Positions 54,215-64,000 are shown, numbered from the stretch's first letter. The stretch: 64,000 nucleotides of DNA from Pseudoalteromonas umbrosa (GCF_030125375.1 NZ_JASJUU010000001.1:62001-126000), one strand, 5' to 3'. Notes: generated from the letters alone by a model not told the origin. Program-made: numbers and translations.

Positions 54215-54988
54215 ATGGTTTTAAACGCTGACGCGATTTCTCAACAATCACTACCTAAGCATGTTGCCATAATAATGGATGGCAATGGACGCTGGGCCCA
54301 AGCCCGCAAGCGCCCGAGAGCTTATGGTCATAAAAAAGGTGTCGACTCTGTTCGCAGCGCGGTGCAGTTTTGCTCAAAATTAGGTATTGAGTCTCTTACT
54401 CTTTTTGCGTTTAGCAGTGAAAACTGGCGAAGACCTGAAGACGAAGTAAGCACTCTGATGGAATTATTCCTTTTTGTCTTGAGTAAAGAAGTAAAAAAGT
54501 TACATAAAAATAATGTAAAGTTAAATATTATTGGTGATATATCAAGGTTTCCCTCAAGCTTGCAGGATAAAGTGCATGATGCACATGCTTTAACATGCAA
54601 AAACACGGGTTTGCAGTTAAATATTGCGGCAAATTACGGTGGTCGTTGGGATATTATCAATGCAGCTCAGACGCTTGCTGAAAAAGTAAAAGTGGGTGAG
54701 TTGCAGGTGACGGATATTACTGAAGAGGCACTGACTAATAATATGTCAATGGCAGATCAAAGCCCGCTAGATTTACTTATTCGAACTGGCGGTGATTATC
54801 GGATCAGTAACTTCTTGCTATGGCAGGCTGCTTACGCAGAGCTATATTTCACAGAAACTCTTTGGCCTGATTTTAACGAAGAGGCTTTCTCAGAAGCAAT
54901 CGCTTGCTATATTTCTAGAGAGAGGCGCTTTGGTTGCACAGGTGAACAAATAAAACAACTACTCGCCGAGAGCAATACAACAAGTTAA
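54215..54988 (+). CDS. uppS: undecaprenyl diphosphate synthase UppS
   Basis: UppS makes the C55 lipid carrier for peptidoglycan and O-antigen. The 257-residue protein has the catalytic [13 protein letters not shown] motif (with the Asp), the [11 protein letters not shown] segment and the C-terminal [20 protein letters not shown]. It is the first gene after the frr terminator and 11 bp before cdsA. Confidence 0.97.
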   Translation: MVLNADAISQQSLPKHVAIIMDGNGRWAQARKRPRAYGHKKGVDSVRSAVQFCSKLGIESLTLFAFSSENWRRPEDEVSTLMELFLFVLSKEVKKLHKNNVKLNIIGDISRFPSSLQDKVHDAHALTCKNTGLQLNIAANYGGRWDIINAAQTLAEKVKVGELQVTDITEEALTNNMSMADQSPLDLLIRTGGDYRISNFLLWQAAYAELYFTETLWPDFNEEAFSEAIACYISRERRFGCTGEQIKQLLAESNTTS

Positions 54989-54999
54989 AGGTATTCAGT

Positions 55000-55866
55000 T
55001 TGTTAAAACAACGTATTATGACGTCAGCTGTACTCGCACCGCTGGCGCTGATTTTAGTATTTTATACACCTCTAAACCTCTTTAGTATTATTGCAGCTTC
55101 TATTGTACTGCTAGGTGCATGGGAGTGGGCATCTCTTATGGGGATCACAAAGCCGTTATATCGATTGGTATATGTTGTAATAACAGGCGCTTTAATCGCC
55201 ACCTTGCATTTTCACTGGCCAATTGAGAGCCTATGGCAGTCTGGAAAGTTGGTGGCAGATGCGAATTACCTATTCACATTAGCTGCTGCATGGTGGATCG
55301 TGGCTACTTTACTAGTTTTGCGTTATCCGAAGATGGCTAAGTCATGGAGTAAGGGTTATGTAATGCCTGCAGTTGCTGGGTTTTTGACATTGGTTCCACT
55401 GTGGCTTGCATTAAATGTCTTGAGAAGTGCAGATTATCAATCTTCAGAACAATTTGGCTCTGTGTTGATTATGGTTGTTTTAGGTATTGTTTGGAGTGCC
55501 GATATAGGTGCTTACTTTGCTGGGAAAAGTCTTGGTAAGAGAAAGTTAATGCCAAATGTTAGTCCGAACAAAACCATTGAAGGTTTAATTGGTGGTCTGG
55601 TTACAGCAGTAATATTTGTCATGATTTTTTGTTATTGTTCTGAGGTTGATTATAAGCATTGGCTCCTATATGGCTTATTGACGGTTGTGGTAGCACTCTT
55701 TTCTGCAATTGGTGACTTACTTGAAAGTATGTTCAAACGCGAAGCTGGTTTGAAAGACTCCGGAAGTTGCTTACCCGGCCATGGTGGTATCTTAGACAGA
55801 ATTGATAGCTTAACGGCTGCGGCACCTATGTTTGCGCTCTTTTATGCTTGGACGGTGACTCTATGA
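55000..55866 (+). CDS. cdsA: phosphatidate cytidylyltransferase CdsA
   Basis: CdsA makes CDP-diacylglycerol for phospholipid synthesis. The 288-residue integral membrane protein has about eight membrane segments and the C-terminal signature SMFKREAGLKDSGSCLPGHG followed by GILDRIDSL. The start is TTG at 55000 (MLKQRIMTS) behind AAAGG. The ATG six codons later would lose conserved residues. Its TGA overlaps the ispC ATG. Confidence 0.96.
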   Translation: MLKQRIMTSAVLAPLALILVFYTPLNLFSIIAASIVLLGAWEWASLMGITKPLYRLVYVVITGALIATLHFHWPIESLWQSGKLVADANYLFTLAAAWWIVATLLVLRYPKMAKSWSKGYVMPAVAGFLTLVPLWLALNVLRSADYQSSEQFGSVLIMVVLGIVWSADIGAYFAGKSLGKRKLMPNVSPNKTIEGLIGGLVTAVIFVMIFCYCSEVDYKHWLLYGLLTVVVALFSAIGDLLESMFKREAGLKDSGSCLPGHGGILDRIDSLTAAAPMFALFYAWTVTL

Positions 55867-57071
55867 GCATAGCTACATTGCAACCAGAACAAGTTGTAAT
55901 ACTTGGCTCTAGTGGCTCCATTGGCACTTCCACGTTGGACGTTATTAGCCGTAATCAATCCAGATACAACGTTTTTGCTTTGGTTGCAGGAAAAAATGTT
56001 GATGTTGTATATCAACAGATTGTACTACACAGCCCGAAATATGTTGTGATGAACGACGAATGTGCTGCACAGTCTCTTAGAGAGCGCGTAAGCGGATTAA
56101 AGACAGAAGTCATGAGTGGCACTCAAGCCATGTGTGATATAGCAGCGCACAGTGAAGTTGATATCGTTATGTCCGCAATAGTTGGTGCTGCGGGTCTACT
56201 GCCTACACTTGCGGCAGTGGAGGCTGGTAAGAAAGTCCTGCTTGCCAACAAAGAGTCTTTGGTCATGTCCGGTAAGATATTTATGGACAAGGTCAAACAG
56301 CATGGTGCTACGTTGCTGCCAATCGACAGTGAGCACAATGCAATTTTCCAATGTATGCCTCGCGATATGCAGCAAGGAATAACGACAGGTTTTTCACCCC
56401 TTGGTATTCATAAAATATTGCTGACAGGCTCTGGCGGCCCTTTTCTTAATCGTGACATCAATACTCTATCTCAAGTTACTGTCGCAGAAGCCGTCGCACA
56501 TCCAAACTGGTCAATGGGACAGAAAATTTCTGTTGACTCTGCAACAATGATGAACAAAGGGCTTGAATTCATAGAAGCCAAATGGCTGTTTGACTGTCAA
56601 CCTGATGACATAGAAGTTGTTATTCACCCGCAAAGTATGATCCACTCTATGGTTCAATACCAAGATGGCTCTGTGATAGCACAAATGGGACAGCCAGATA
56701 TGCGAACTCCCATCGCCTATGGCTTGGCTTATCCTGAGCGTATCGATGCAGGCGTTAAACCGCTCGATTTTTCAACTATGAAAGACTTTACGTTCACAAA
56801 GCCAGATTATAACCGCTATCCGAATTTGCAACTTGCCATCGAAGCATGTCGATTAGGGCAAGCCGCGACAACGACACTAAATGCTGCTAATGAAGTGTCG
56901 GTAGCTGCATTTTTGCAGGGTAAAATTGGCTTTATGGATATTTATAAAATCAATGAGCAAGTGCTCACCGCCAGTGCATTAGGAGAACTAACTTCACTGG
57001 ACGAAATCATGGATATGGATCAACAAGCTCGTCGAGTTGCAAATGAGCTTATAGCAGGGCAGGCACGCTAA
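55863..57071 (+). CDS. ispC: 1-deoxy-D-xylulose 5-phosphate reductoisomerase
   Basis: IspC (Dxr) performs the committed step of the MEP isoprenoid pathway. The 402-residue protein has the NADPH-binding VVILGSSGSIGTSTLDVI, ANKESLVMSG, PIDSEHNAIFQC with the metal ligands, and SVDSATMMNKGLEFIEAKWL. I start it at the ATG overlapping the cdsA stop (ATGA), not at a TTG five codons earlier. Its TAA overlaps the rseP ATG. Confidence 0.97.
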   Translation: MSIATLQPEQVVILGSSGSIGTSTLDVISRNQSRYNVFALVAGKNVDVVYQQIVLHSPKYVVMNDECAAQSLRERVSGLKTEVMSGTQAMCDIAAHSEVDIVMSAIVGAAGLLPTLAAVEAGKKVLLANKESLVMSGKIFMDKVKQHGATLLPIDSEHNAIFQCMPRDMQQGITTGFSPLGIHKILLTGSGGPFLNRDINTLSQVTVAEAVAHPNWSMGQKISVDSATMMNKGLEFIEAKWLFDCQPDDIEVVIHPQSMIHSMVQYQDGSVIAQMGQPDMRTPIAYGLAYPERIDAGVKPLDFSTMKDFTFTKPDYNRYPNLQLAIEACRLGQAATTTLNAANEVSVAAFLQGKIGFMDIYKINEQVLTASALGELTSLDEIMDMDQQARRVANELIAGQAR

Positions 57072-58423
57072 TGTTTGACTTTTTCTGGAATCTTGGGTCG
57101 TTTGTCGTCGCGTTGAGTATACTTGTCGCGGTACATGAATATGGACACTTTTGGGTTGCCAGAAAAGCAGGTGTGAAAGTACTGCGTTTCTCTATCGGGT
57201 TTGGTAAGCCTCTTTTCACTTGGTATGACAAGCTGGGCACCGAGTATGCGATTTCCGCTATCCCACTCGGTGGTTATGTCAGAATGCTTGACTCGAGAGT
57301 GGATGAAGTTTCCGAACAAGATAGAGCTAATACGCTCGACAGCAAATCAGTTTATGCACGCATGGCGGTTGCCGCAGCGGGCCCACTTGCAAACTTTATA
57401 TTCGCTGTCTTTGCTCTGGCTATTATGTATGTTGTTGGTGTTCAAAACGTTAAACCTGTTGTGGGTTCCATCACACACAACTCTATTGCTGATCGTGCTG
57501 GCGTTCAGTCAGGTGATTTGTTAAAGCGTATAGGGAATGAGGATGTGTCCTCTTGGCAAGAAGTGAATTTTGCGGTGATGTCAGGATTGGGTGAGCAAAG
57601 GTTAGAGATCAAAGTGACTGATGCTAATGGGCAAATCGCAATTCGTACCCTAGATGTTGATGGCTGGAAACTGGACAAACGTGATGTCGCCCCTCTGACT
57701 TCCATAGGTATTACACCCTATCGACCTAATATCACAACAGAACTTGCTATTATCGCTGAGGGTTCAGCTGCAGAGCGATCAAGTGTGAAACCCGGTGATG
57801 TGATTGTGTCGTTCAACCAAGAGCCAATAGAAAGTTGGTCGCAATTTGTCGAACTTGTACAGCGTTCTCCGAATGAACAAAGTACTTTGACTGTATTAAG
57901 AAACGGAAATGAAGTTTCTCTAAATATCACACCAGATGCACGAGAAACTGCAGAGGGGACAAAGATAGGTTACTTAGGGGTCGTGCCTAAGCAGAAAAGT
58001 TGGCCTGCAGGGTATATTGAGACTAGACAGTACGGTGTATTCGATAGTATCTTGCTTGGCGTCCAGAAAACCTATGCTCTTACAAAGTTAAGCTTCGAAA
58101 TGATTGGTAACCTGATTACGGGGCAAGTCTCTGTCAAAAATATCAGCGGACCGGTAGGTATTGCTGTAGGGGCAGGAGATAGTGTTAGTTATGGATTAGT
58201 TGCCTTTTTGAGCTTTTTAGCTCTAATTAGCGTCAACTTGGGGGTTTTCAACCTTTTACCACTGCCCATGCTGGATGGTGGACATTTGATGTATTACTTA
58301 ATTGAACTAATTCGAAAAAAACCGGTCTCTGAAAAGACACAAGAGTTAGGTTATAAGCTGGGAGCGATGATGCTGTTAGTATTGACCTGTTTTGCACTGT
58401 TTAATGATGTATCGAGGCTCTAG
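57071..58423 (+). CDS. rseP: site-2 intramembrane protease RseP
   Basis: RseP cleaves anti-sigma-E factor RseA and remnant signal peptides in the inner membrane. The 450-residue protein has the zinc motif HEYGH at residues 22-26, two PDZ domains (about 120-200 and 210-300) and LPLPMLDGGHLMYYL carrying the third metal ligand. About four membrane segments are visible. It overlaps ispC by one base and is followed 72 bp later by bamA. Confidence 0.97.
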   Translation: MFDFFWNLGSFVVALSILVAVHEYGHFWVARKAGVKVLRFSIGFGKPLFTWYDKLGTEYAISAIPLGGYVRMLDSRVDEVSEQDRANTLDSKSVYARMAVAAAGPLANFIFAVFALAIMYVVGVQNVKPVVGSITHNSIADRAGVQSGDLLKRIGNEDVSSWQEVNFAVMSGLGEQRLEIKVTDANGQIAIRTLDVDGWKLDKRDVAPLTSIGITPYRPNITTELAIIAEGSAAERSSVKPGDVIVSFNQEPIESWSQFVELVQRSPNEQSTLTVLRNGNEVSLNITPDARETAEGTKIGYLGVVPKQKSWPAGYIETRQYGVFDSILLGVQKTYALTKLSFEMIGNLITGQVSVKNISGPVGIAVGAGDSVSYGLVAFLSFLALISVNLGVFNLLPLPMLDGGHLMYYLIELIRKKPVSEKTQELGYKLGAMMLLVLTCFALFNDVSRL

Positions 58424-58495
58424 GCTCTTAAAATAAGGGTGATAGCGCACGTGGCGCTTTGCGCGCCGTAAGCTGTAAAGGATAAAGATAAAAAA

Positions 58496-60967
58496 ATGCC
58501 TATAAAAAAACATTTAGCTGTAACGAGTTTACTTGGCGCTAGTTTTGCCGCTTTAGGGCAAAACTCCTTTATCGTAGAAGATTTAAAAGTTGAAGGGTTA
58601 CAACGTGTTGCACTGGGTGCAGCCTTAACTCATATTCCAATTAACGTTGGCGATGAAGTTGATAACTACACAGTCTCTAAAACCATCAAGGCATTATTTT
58701 CGTCAGGCCATTTTGACGATATTTCTGCTTATAGGGATGGCAACCAGATTGTTTTTAAAGTAAAAGAGCGTGCCACTATTGCTTCCATTGAGTTTGATGG
58801 CAATAAAGACATCAAAGATGAACAGCTACAAGAAAGCTTAGACGGCAAAGATATTCGAACCGGCGAAACGCTTGATAGAACAACGATTGATGGTGTTGAA
58901 AAAGGGCTGATCGAGTTCTTTCACAGTATCGGTAAATATAATGCCAAAATTGAGGTGAGTATTGTTGAGCTGCCTCGTAACCGCGTGAAGCTTAAATTTG
59001 AGTTTGATGAAGGTGATGCAGCCTCTGTTCGACAAATCAACCTTGTTGGTAACCAATTATTTTCTGATGAGCAATTACTGCGTCTAGTTGAGTCCCAACA
59101 AGATTTGCCTTGGTGGAAGTTTTTATCTAGCGATCGCTACCAAAAGCAAACGATTGAGGGTGATTTAGAGAAAATCCGCAGTTATTACTTAGATAGAGGC
59201 TACTTACGCTTCAATATTGACTCTACACAAGTATCAGTAAGTCCTGAGCGTGAATCAGTTTATGTGACCGCAAATATTTCTGAGGGTGAGAAGTATACTG
59301 TTAAAGGGTTTGACTTTATTGGTGATTTGCTTGGCAGAGAAGAGCTGATTAGAAGCGTTATCCCGTTAAAATCAGGAGAGCTTTACAACGGTTCATTAGT
59401 TACTTCATCGGAAGAGTTTATCAAAAGTTATTTAGCTCGTTTCGGTTACGCGAATGCTGAAGTACGCACTATTCCTGACATAGACGACGAAAATAAAGAA
59501 GTGCAGTTAACGCTTTCCGTTGACCCTGGGCAACGTGTTTACGTACGCCGTATTCTAGTTAACGGAAACCAAAGCACCGCGGATCATGTCGTTCGAAGAG
59601 AAATGACTCAATTAGAGGGTGCCTGGTTATCTAATCAAAGCCTTGAGCGCTCTAAGCTGCAAATTCAGCGTTTACCATATATGGAATCGGTTGATTTTGA
59701 GGTGAAACCAATCCCTGGTGTTGATGACCAAGTAGACGTTGATTTTAATGTTAAAGAACAACCTGCGGGTAGTTTCCAAGCAGGTGTTGCTTATGGCTCA
59801 TATGCTGGTTTGCAATTCAATGTTGGTGTCAGTGAATCAAATTTCTTAGGTTCTGGTGACCAAGTTGCATTTAATGTAAATACATCGAAGGCATCTACAC
59901 GATATAGTGTTTCTTACACAGATCCATATTTTACACCTGATGGGATCTCGCAAGGTAGTAGCATCTTCTTTAGTAAGTTTGATGGTTCAGAAATAGGTCT
60001 TATTGACTATGACTCTCGTAGTTATGGTATTGGTACTCACTTCGGTATCCCTATCAATCCGGTTAACAGATTGAACTTTAGTTTTAGGTGGGTTGAAGAA
60101 GAATTAGATCGCATAGCCGATTATGAACAAACACGAGTCTTAAGGTTAACCTTCCAAGATCCAGATGATCCTGATGGTGGCTATGATTTCACTAAATATG
60201 AGTTAGGTCTTGGTTGGTCTCGTGTTACGGTTAACCGTGGTATGTTCCCGACAGATGGCTCTCGCCAGAATGCAAACTTTACAGTTACGACGCCTAATTC
60301 TGATTTAAACTACTTTAAGTTAAGTTATGACTCTCGTTTTTATTGGCCTGTAAGTAATGACCATCGTTGGGTGTTCTCAACGCGAGCTTCACTTGCTTAT
60401 GGCAATGGTTATGGAGAAGAGAATGGCTTTGACCAAGTATTGCCATTCCAAGAGTTCTACCGTATTACAGAAATGGAGCTAAGAGGCTTCGAAAGAAATA
60501 CTATCTTACCACTTGCTATTCAGCGCCGACCGCAATCTATTGTTGGTCCATCGCTGCCTGATGGCACTGAAAGTGGTGCGATTAGTGGCGACCCAGCGTT
60601 TGACCAAATAATCACTGGTGGTCGAATTGGTGGTAATGCCAAGGCTGTGTTTGGTGCTGAAATGATTGTACCAACCCCATTTTTAGATGAAGATAATACC
60701 ACTTCAGTGCGTACTAGCTTCTTCGTCGATGCAGCAAACGTTTGGGATACTGAATTCGATGTAGATCGTTATTCAAACTTACCAGAGCATCAATACAAAC
60801 AACTTTCAGATTTCTCTGACCCAAGTCGTTTTAGGGTTTCTACAGGTATGTCTATTCAATGGATATCACCGATGGGACCAATGTTAATTAGTTTTGCGTA
60901 TCCACTGAAAAAAGAAGATGACGATGATACTAAGAACATCAGCTTCAATATCAGTAATACATTCTAA
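58496..60967 (+). CDS. bamA: outer membrane protein assembly factor BamA
   Basis: BamA inserts beta-barrel proteins in the outer membrane. The 823-residue protein has a signal peptide (about 1-21) and five POTRA domains (about 24-425, starting FIVEDLKVEGLQRV). The 16-strand barrel contains the conserved RGF loop (LRGFERN) and ends in an aromatic C-terminal residue (SFNISNTF). Its neighbours rseP and skp belong to the same envelope-stress network. The start has weak Shine-Dalgarno support. Confidence 0.97.
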   Translation: MPIKKHLAVTSLLGASFAALGQNSFIVEDLKVEGLQRVALGAALTHIPINVGDEVDNYTVSKTIKALFSSGHFDDISAYRDGNQIVFKVKERATIASIEFDGNKDIKDEQLQESLDGKDIRTGETLDRTTIDGVEKGLIEFFHSIGKYNAKIEVSIVELPRNRVKLKFEFDEGDAASVRQINLVGNQLFSDEQLLRLVESQQDLPWWKFLSSDRYQKQTIEGDLEKIRSYYLDRGYLRFNIDSTQVSVSPERESVYVTANISEGEKYTVKGFDFIGDLLGREELIRSVIPLKSGELYNGSLVTSSEEFIKSYLARFGYANAEVRTIPDIDDENKEVQLTLSVDPGQRVYVRRILVNGNQSTADHVVRREMTQLEGAWLSNQSLERSKLQIQRLPYMESVDFEVKPIPGVDDQVDVDFNVKEQPAGSFQAGVAYGSYAGLQFNVGVSESNFLGSGDQVAFNVNTSKASTRYSVSYTDPYFTPDGISQGSSIFFSKFDGSEIGLIDYDSRSYGIGTHFGIPINPVNRLNFSFRWVEEELDRIADYEQTRVLRLTFQDPDDPDGGYDFTKYELGLGWSRVTVNRGMFPTDGSRQNANFTVTTPNSDLNYFKLSYDSRFYWPVSNDHRWVFSTRASLAYGNGYGEENGFDQVLPFQEFYRITEMELRGFERNTILPLAIQRRPQSIVGPSLPDGTESGAISGDPAFDQIITGGRIGGNAKAVFGAEMIVPTPFLDEDNTTSVRTSFFVDAANVWDTEFDVDRYSNLPEHQYKQLSDFSDPSRFRVSTGMSIQWISPMGPMLISFAYPLKKEDDDDTKNISFNISNTF

Positions 60968-60977
60968 GGAGTTTATT

Positions 60978-61496
60978 GTGAAAAAGATTTTTAAAACCTC
61001 TGCTATGGGTATCTTAGCGGCTTTATTAATGGGTAACTCTATCAACGCTTTCGCACACAAAGTGGGTATTGTTGATATGCAGACTGTTTACTCTCAATTA
61101 CCGCAAATGGCAAAAATTGAACAAACTTTAAAAAGTGAATTCTCTGAGCGTCGCCAAGAACTTGAAAAACTACAAGGCGATATCCGTTTTGAAGCTGAAA
61201 AGTTTAAACGTGAAAGCGCAACAATGAGCGAAGAACAAAAAACTCAATTGCGTGAAAAAATTCAAGGCATGCAAAAAACGCTTGCAGAGAAAGGCCGTCC
61301 GCTAGAGCAAGAAATTAAACAACGTCAGAATCAGGAGTTGGCAAAAGTACAAAAAATGATCCTAGATGCAATTGAAAATGTTGCTAAAAAAGGAAAGTTT
61401 GACGAAGTTAGATTAAAAGAAACGACAATCTACTTTAACCCTGATAAAGTTAGCGATCTGTCGGATGATATTGTTGAAGCAGTTAGCAAAAAGTAA
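60978..61496 (+). CDS. skp: periplasmic chaperone Skp (OmpH)
   Basis: Skp holds unfolded outer-membrane proteins in the periplasm. The 172-residue product has a signal peptide ending near AFA-HKVGIVDM and long charged coiled-coil tentacles (about 45-130). I use the GTG at 60978 (MKKIFKTSAMG) since AAGGAG is 6 bases upstream. A longer frame beginning inside bamA has no family support. It is 10 bp after bamA, and its stop overlaps the lpxD ATG. Confidence 0.94.
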   Translation: MKKIFKTSAMGILAALLMGNSINAFAHKVGIVDMQTVYSQLPQMAKIEQTLKSEFSERRQELEKLQGDIRFEAEKFKRESATMSEEQKTQLREKIQGMQKTLAEKGRPLEQEIKQRQNQELAKVQKMILDAIENVAKKGKFDEVRLKETTIYFNPDKVSDLSDDIVEAVSKK

Positions 61497-62536
61497 TGAC
61501 TAAACACTATACGTTGTCGCAATTGGCTGAGCATTTGGGTGCAACTCTTGAAGGGGATCCTGAACAGTCAATTGTTAAAATTGCCACTTTATTAAATGCG
61601 AATGAGCAAGAAGTCGCGTTTTTGGCAAATAAAAAATACCGCAGCCAGCTTGAGTCTACTCAAGCTGGCGCAGTTATCTTATCTGCAGACGATGCAGATT
61701 ACTTTTCAGGTAACAAACTAATTTGTGATAATCCATATGTAGCATATGCGAAACTTGCACAGTATATGGATACTACACCAAGTGCAGCCAGTTCAGTGCA
61801 TAGTACAGCTGTAATTGATGAAAGTGCATCTCTTGGCCAAAACGTCAAAGTTGCTGCTAATGCTGTTATTGAGGCTGGTGCTGTTATCGGTGACAATGTT
61901 GAGATTGGCGCTGGGTGTTTCATTGGTAAACATGCACGCGTTGGCACAGGCACTAAGTTATGGGCTAATGTGACAATTTATCACGAAGTTGAAATCGGTG
62001 AACATTGTTTGTTCCAGTCGGGTAGTGTCATTGGCAGTGATGGCTTTGGTTACGCCAATGAGTCAGGTGAGTGGGTTAAAATTCCACAGATCGGCACGGT
62101 TATCATCGGAAATCGAGTCGAGGTAGGAGCATGTACTTCTATCGACCGAGGTGCAATAGATAACACTATAATCCATGATAATGTTATTTTAGATAACCAA
62201 ATTCAAATTGCGCATAACGTTGAAGTTGGTTACGGCACTGCCATCGCAGGGTGCAGTGTACTTGCGGGCAGTGTAAAAATTGGAAAGTACTGTCAAATCG
62301 GTGGCATGGTGGCAGTAAATGGCCACAATGAAGTGTGTGATGGCGTTGTCATTACTGGCATGAGCATGGTTACTAAGGGCATTTCTAAGCCTGGAATTTA
62401 CTCATCGGGTATGCCTCATACAACGAATAAAGAGTGGCGTAAGAATATCGCTCATTTGCGCAATCTTTCTGATTTTAAAGCGCGAATTAAAGCGCTTGAA
62501 AATCTTACCGAGCAGTTACAACATACGGATAAATAA
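61496..62536 (+). CDS. lpxD: UDP-3-O-acylglucosamine N-acyltransferase LpxD
   Basis: LpxD adds the second acyl chain in lipid A synthesis. The 346-residue protein has the N-terminal uridine-binding domain ([13 protein letters not shown]), a long left-handed beta-helix of hexapeptides from about 100 and the catalytic His in [11 protein letters not shown]. The C-terminal helix is at about 315-346. It overlaps skp by one base. Confidence 0.96.
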   Translation: MTKHYTLSQLAEHLGATLEGDPEQSIVKIATLLNANEQEVAFLANKKYRSQLESTQAGAVILSADDADYFSGNKLICDNPYVAYAKLAQYMDTTPSAASSVHSTAVIDESASLGQNVKVAANAVIEAGAVIGDNVEIGAGCFIGKHARVGTGTKLWANVTIYHEVEIGEHCLFQSGSVIGSDGFGYANESGEWVKIPQIGTVIIGNRVEVGACTSIDRGAIDNTIIHDNVILDNQIQIAHNVEVGYGTAIAGCSVLAGSVKIGKYCQIGGMVAVNGHNEVCDGVVITGMSMVTKGISKPGIYSSGMPHTTNKEWRKNIAHLRNLSDFKARIKALENLTEQLQHTDK

Positions 62537-62547
62537 AAGGTACTATT

Positions 62548-63000
62548 TTGGCCAACGAATTAAACAGCTTTGATATTCAAGAAATCTTGAAGTTACTTCC
62601 TCATCGTTACCCTATGTTGCTTGTTGATAAAGTTATTGATCACAAGCCAGGGGAGTATCTACATGCCGTGAAGAATGTAACGGCAAATGAGCCTATCTTT
62701 ACAGGTCACTTCCCAGAACAGCCTATTTTTCCTGGTGTAATGATTTTAGAAGCATTGGCACAGGCAACAGGTCTTCTTGGCTTTAAAACGGTCGAGAATC
62801 GCAGTGACAATGAGCTATACTTATTTGCAGCCATTGACAACGCAAGGTTCAAGCAGCCGGTTGTCCCTGGTGATACGATGCATTTACACGTGCAGTTCGT
62901 TAAAGAGCGCCGTAATATCTGGAAGTTTTCAGCTGAAGCGAAGGTAGACGGCAATGTCGTGTGTAGTGCAGAAATAATGTGTGCGAGAAGAGAGTTTTAA
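62548..63000 (+). CDS. fabZ: 3-hydroxyacyl-ACP dehydratase FabZ
   Basis: FabZ dehydrates 3-hydroxyacyl-ACP in fatty acid synthesis and competes with lipid A synthesis for substrate. The 150-residue hot-dog-fold protein has [14 protein letters not shown] and the catalytic block [20 protein letters not shown] (His and Glu). The start is TTG at 62548 behind AAAGG. It lies between lpxD and lpxA as usual. Confidence 0.96.
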   Translation: MANELNSFDIQEILKLLPHRYPMLLVDKVIDHKPGEYLHAVKNVTANEPIFTGHFPEQPIFPGVMILEALAQATGLLGFKTVENRSDNELYLFAAIDNARFKQPVVPGDTMHLHVQFVKERRNIWKFSAEAKVDGNVVCSAEIMCARREF

Positions 63001-63002
63001 GC

Positions 63003-63773
63003 GTGATCCATCCTACCGCAATTATTGAGCCAGGCGCTAAACTAGGAAATAACGTCTCCGTTGGACCATACAGTTATATCGGTAACGATGTGGTTATCGG
63101 TGATGATTGTAAAATTGAATCGCATGTTGTTATAAAAGGGCCGAGTGAAATAGGCTCTGGTAACCACATATTTCAATTCGCGTCTGTAGGCGAGGCCTGC
63201 CAAGATAAAAAGTACAAGGATGAACCAACGAAACTTATTATTGGTGACAATAACGTGATCAGAGAATGTGCGACTATCCACCGTGGTACTATTCAAGATC
63301 AAGGTGTTACCATTATTGGTAGTAATAATTTATTTATGGCTTACACCCATGTTGCACACGATGCTGTGATTGGTAGCAATGTTATATTTGCTAACAATGC
63401 AAGTGTAGCTGGGCATGTCCATATCGGCGATTGGGTTATCTTAGCGGGTAATTCAGGCGTACATCAATTTTGTAAAGTCGGCTCACATGCTTTCGTAGGT
63501 ATGTACTCTGGTGTGAACCAAGACGTGCCGCCATTTGTAACAACGACAGGCACGCCTGCTCGACCTGTTGCAATTAATACAGAAGGTCTCAAGCGTCGCG
63601 GTTTTGAATCTGACGAAATTATGGCAACACGTAGAGCATACAAAACGCTCTTCCGTAAAGGTTTAAAACTAGATGAAGCGATTGCCGCTTTGCAAGATGA
63701 AGCACAACAGTTCCCAGCTGTTCAGCAGATGCTTGATTTTATCGCAACGTCAGAACGTGGACTGGTACGCTAA
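63003..63773 (+). CDS. lpxA: UDP-N-acetylglucosamine O-acyltransferase LpxA
   Basis: LpxA performs the first step of lipid A synthesis. The 256-residue protein is a left-handed beta-helix starting HPTAIIEPGAKLGNNVSVGP, with the catalytic His in THVAHDAVIG and the C-terminal helical domain (LKRRGFESDEIMATRRAYKT). I use the GTG at 63003, 2 bases after fabZ. An ATG inside fabZ would add eight residues that do not match the family. Confidence 0.96.
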   Translation: MIHPTAIIEPGAKLGNNVSVGPYSYIGNDVVIGDDCKIESHVVIKGPSEIGSGNHIFQFASVGEACQDKKYKDEPTKLIIGDNNVIRECATIHRGTIQDQGVTIIGSNNLFMAYTHVAHDAVIGSNVIFANNASVAGHVHIGDWVILAGNSGVHQFCKVGSHAFVGMYSGVNQDVPPFVTTTGTPARPVAINTEGLKRRGFESDEIMATRRAYKTLFRKGLKLDEAIAALQDEAQQFPAVQQMLDFIATSERGLVR

Positions 63774-63839
63774 CTTAATCAGGCTCTTTGTCGCCTTATC
63801 GTAATTTATCGAATAACAAAGAGCGGGTTCTGATATAAT

Positions 63840-63867
63840 AACGCCATACTTAGTATGGCGTTTTTTT
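63840..63867 (+). terminator. terminator between lpxA and lpxB
   Basis: AACGCCATAC and GTATGGCGTT pair around TTA and run into a T7 tract, about 20 bp before the lpxB start. It is preceded by a separate 9-bp inverted repeat (GCTCTTTGT at 63783, ACAAAGAGC at 63816). lpxB expression therefore likely needs read-through or a local promoter. Confidence 0.85.
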
Positions 63868-63886
63868 ATTTTCTAGAAGAACAAAA

Positions 63887-64000
63887 ATGGCAAACGAAAA
63901 ATCAATTACTGTCGGGATTGTTGCGGGTGAATTATCTGGTGACATTCTTGGCGCTGGCCTTATTAAAGCACTGAAAAAGCGCTTTCCCAATGCCCAATTT
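63887..64000 (+). CDS. lpxB: lipid-A-disaccharide synthase LpxB (partial)
   Basis: LpxB condenses UDP-2,3-diacylglucosamine with lipid X. Only the first 38 residues are in the window. They show the family start [20 protein letters not shown], including the GExSGD motif. The ATG follows AGAAG. The gene runs off the right edge. Confidence 0.93.
   Translation, partial: MANEKSITVGIVAGELSGDILGAGLIKALKKRFPNAQF

Noticed and set aside
1..64000. Mobile elements, prophage, CRISPR, tRNA or rRNA genes
   Set aside because: I found no transposase or integrase reading frames, no regularly spaced repeats and no tRNA-like or rRNA segments. The genes are a continuous conserved core set.

Overview
The window is about 64 kb of chromosomal core DNA from a gammaproteobacterium of the Alteromonadales, most probably Pseudoalteromonas. 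This rests on the moderate GC content, on a single polar-type flagellar/chemotaxis cluster of the Vibrio/Shewanella/Pseudoalteromonas kind (flrBC, flhF-flhG, ParC/ParP) and on the gene order of the map/rpsB/lpx region. The genus is an inference from gene content and protein style, not a database match. There are no rRNA or tRNA genes, insertion sequences, integrases or CRISPR arrays that I can see, and no gap over 300 bases without a gene.

Bases 1-27,700 (all + strand) carry late flagellar and chemotaxis genes: the tail of flrB, flrC, fliEFGHIJ, fliKLMNOPQR, flhB, flhA, flhF, flhG, fliA, then cheY, cheZ, cheA, cheB, parC, parP, cheW and a DUF2802 membrane protein. FlrC is a sigma-54 activator, and three near-consensus sigma-54 promoters (GG-N10-GC) lie before fliE, fliK and flhA. 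They split the cluster into transcription units. FlhF/FlhG set flagellar position and number. ParC/ParP place the chemosensory array at the same pole. CheA lacks a recognisable P2 domain and instead has three short repeats resembling the CheY-binding peptides of FliM and CheZ.

Bases 27,800-45,900 are more mixed: a serine-hydrolase (beta-lactamase family) lipoprotein; a minus-strand pair coding a second FliK-like protein and a FlhB C-terminal-domain protein; the complete cytochrome c maturation operon ccmABCDEFGHI followed directly by mlaA; an OprC/NosA-type copper TonB receptor; an EAL-HDOD protein; the Na+/proline symporter putP; and an orphan lipoprotein.

Bases 46,000-64,000 are a classic housekeeping block. 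map-glnD-dapD run on the minus strand. Divergently, rpsB-tsf-pyrH-frr-uppS-cdsA-ispC-rseP-bamA-skp-lpxD-fabZ-lpxA-(lpxB) cover translation, undecaprenyl/phospholipid/isoprenoid precursors, outer-membrane protein assembly and lipid A. Several hairpins (rpsB/tsf, tsf/pyrH, pyrH/frr, frr/uppS, lpxA/lpxB) break this long array into controllable segments, and rpsB has a well-formed promoter and an S2-type leader.

No clearly new multi-gene system is present. The best leads are the CheA repeat motif, the orphan FliK/FlhB-C pair and the DUF2802 protein's SwrB-like architecture.
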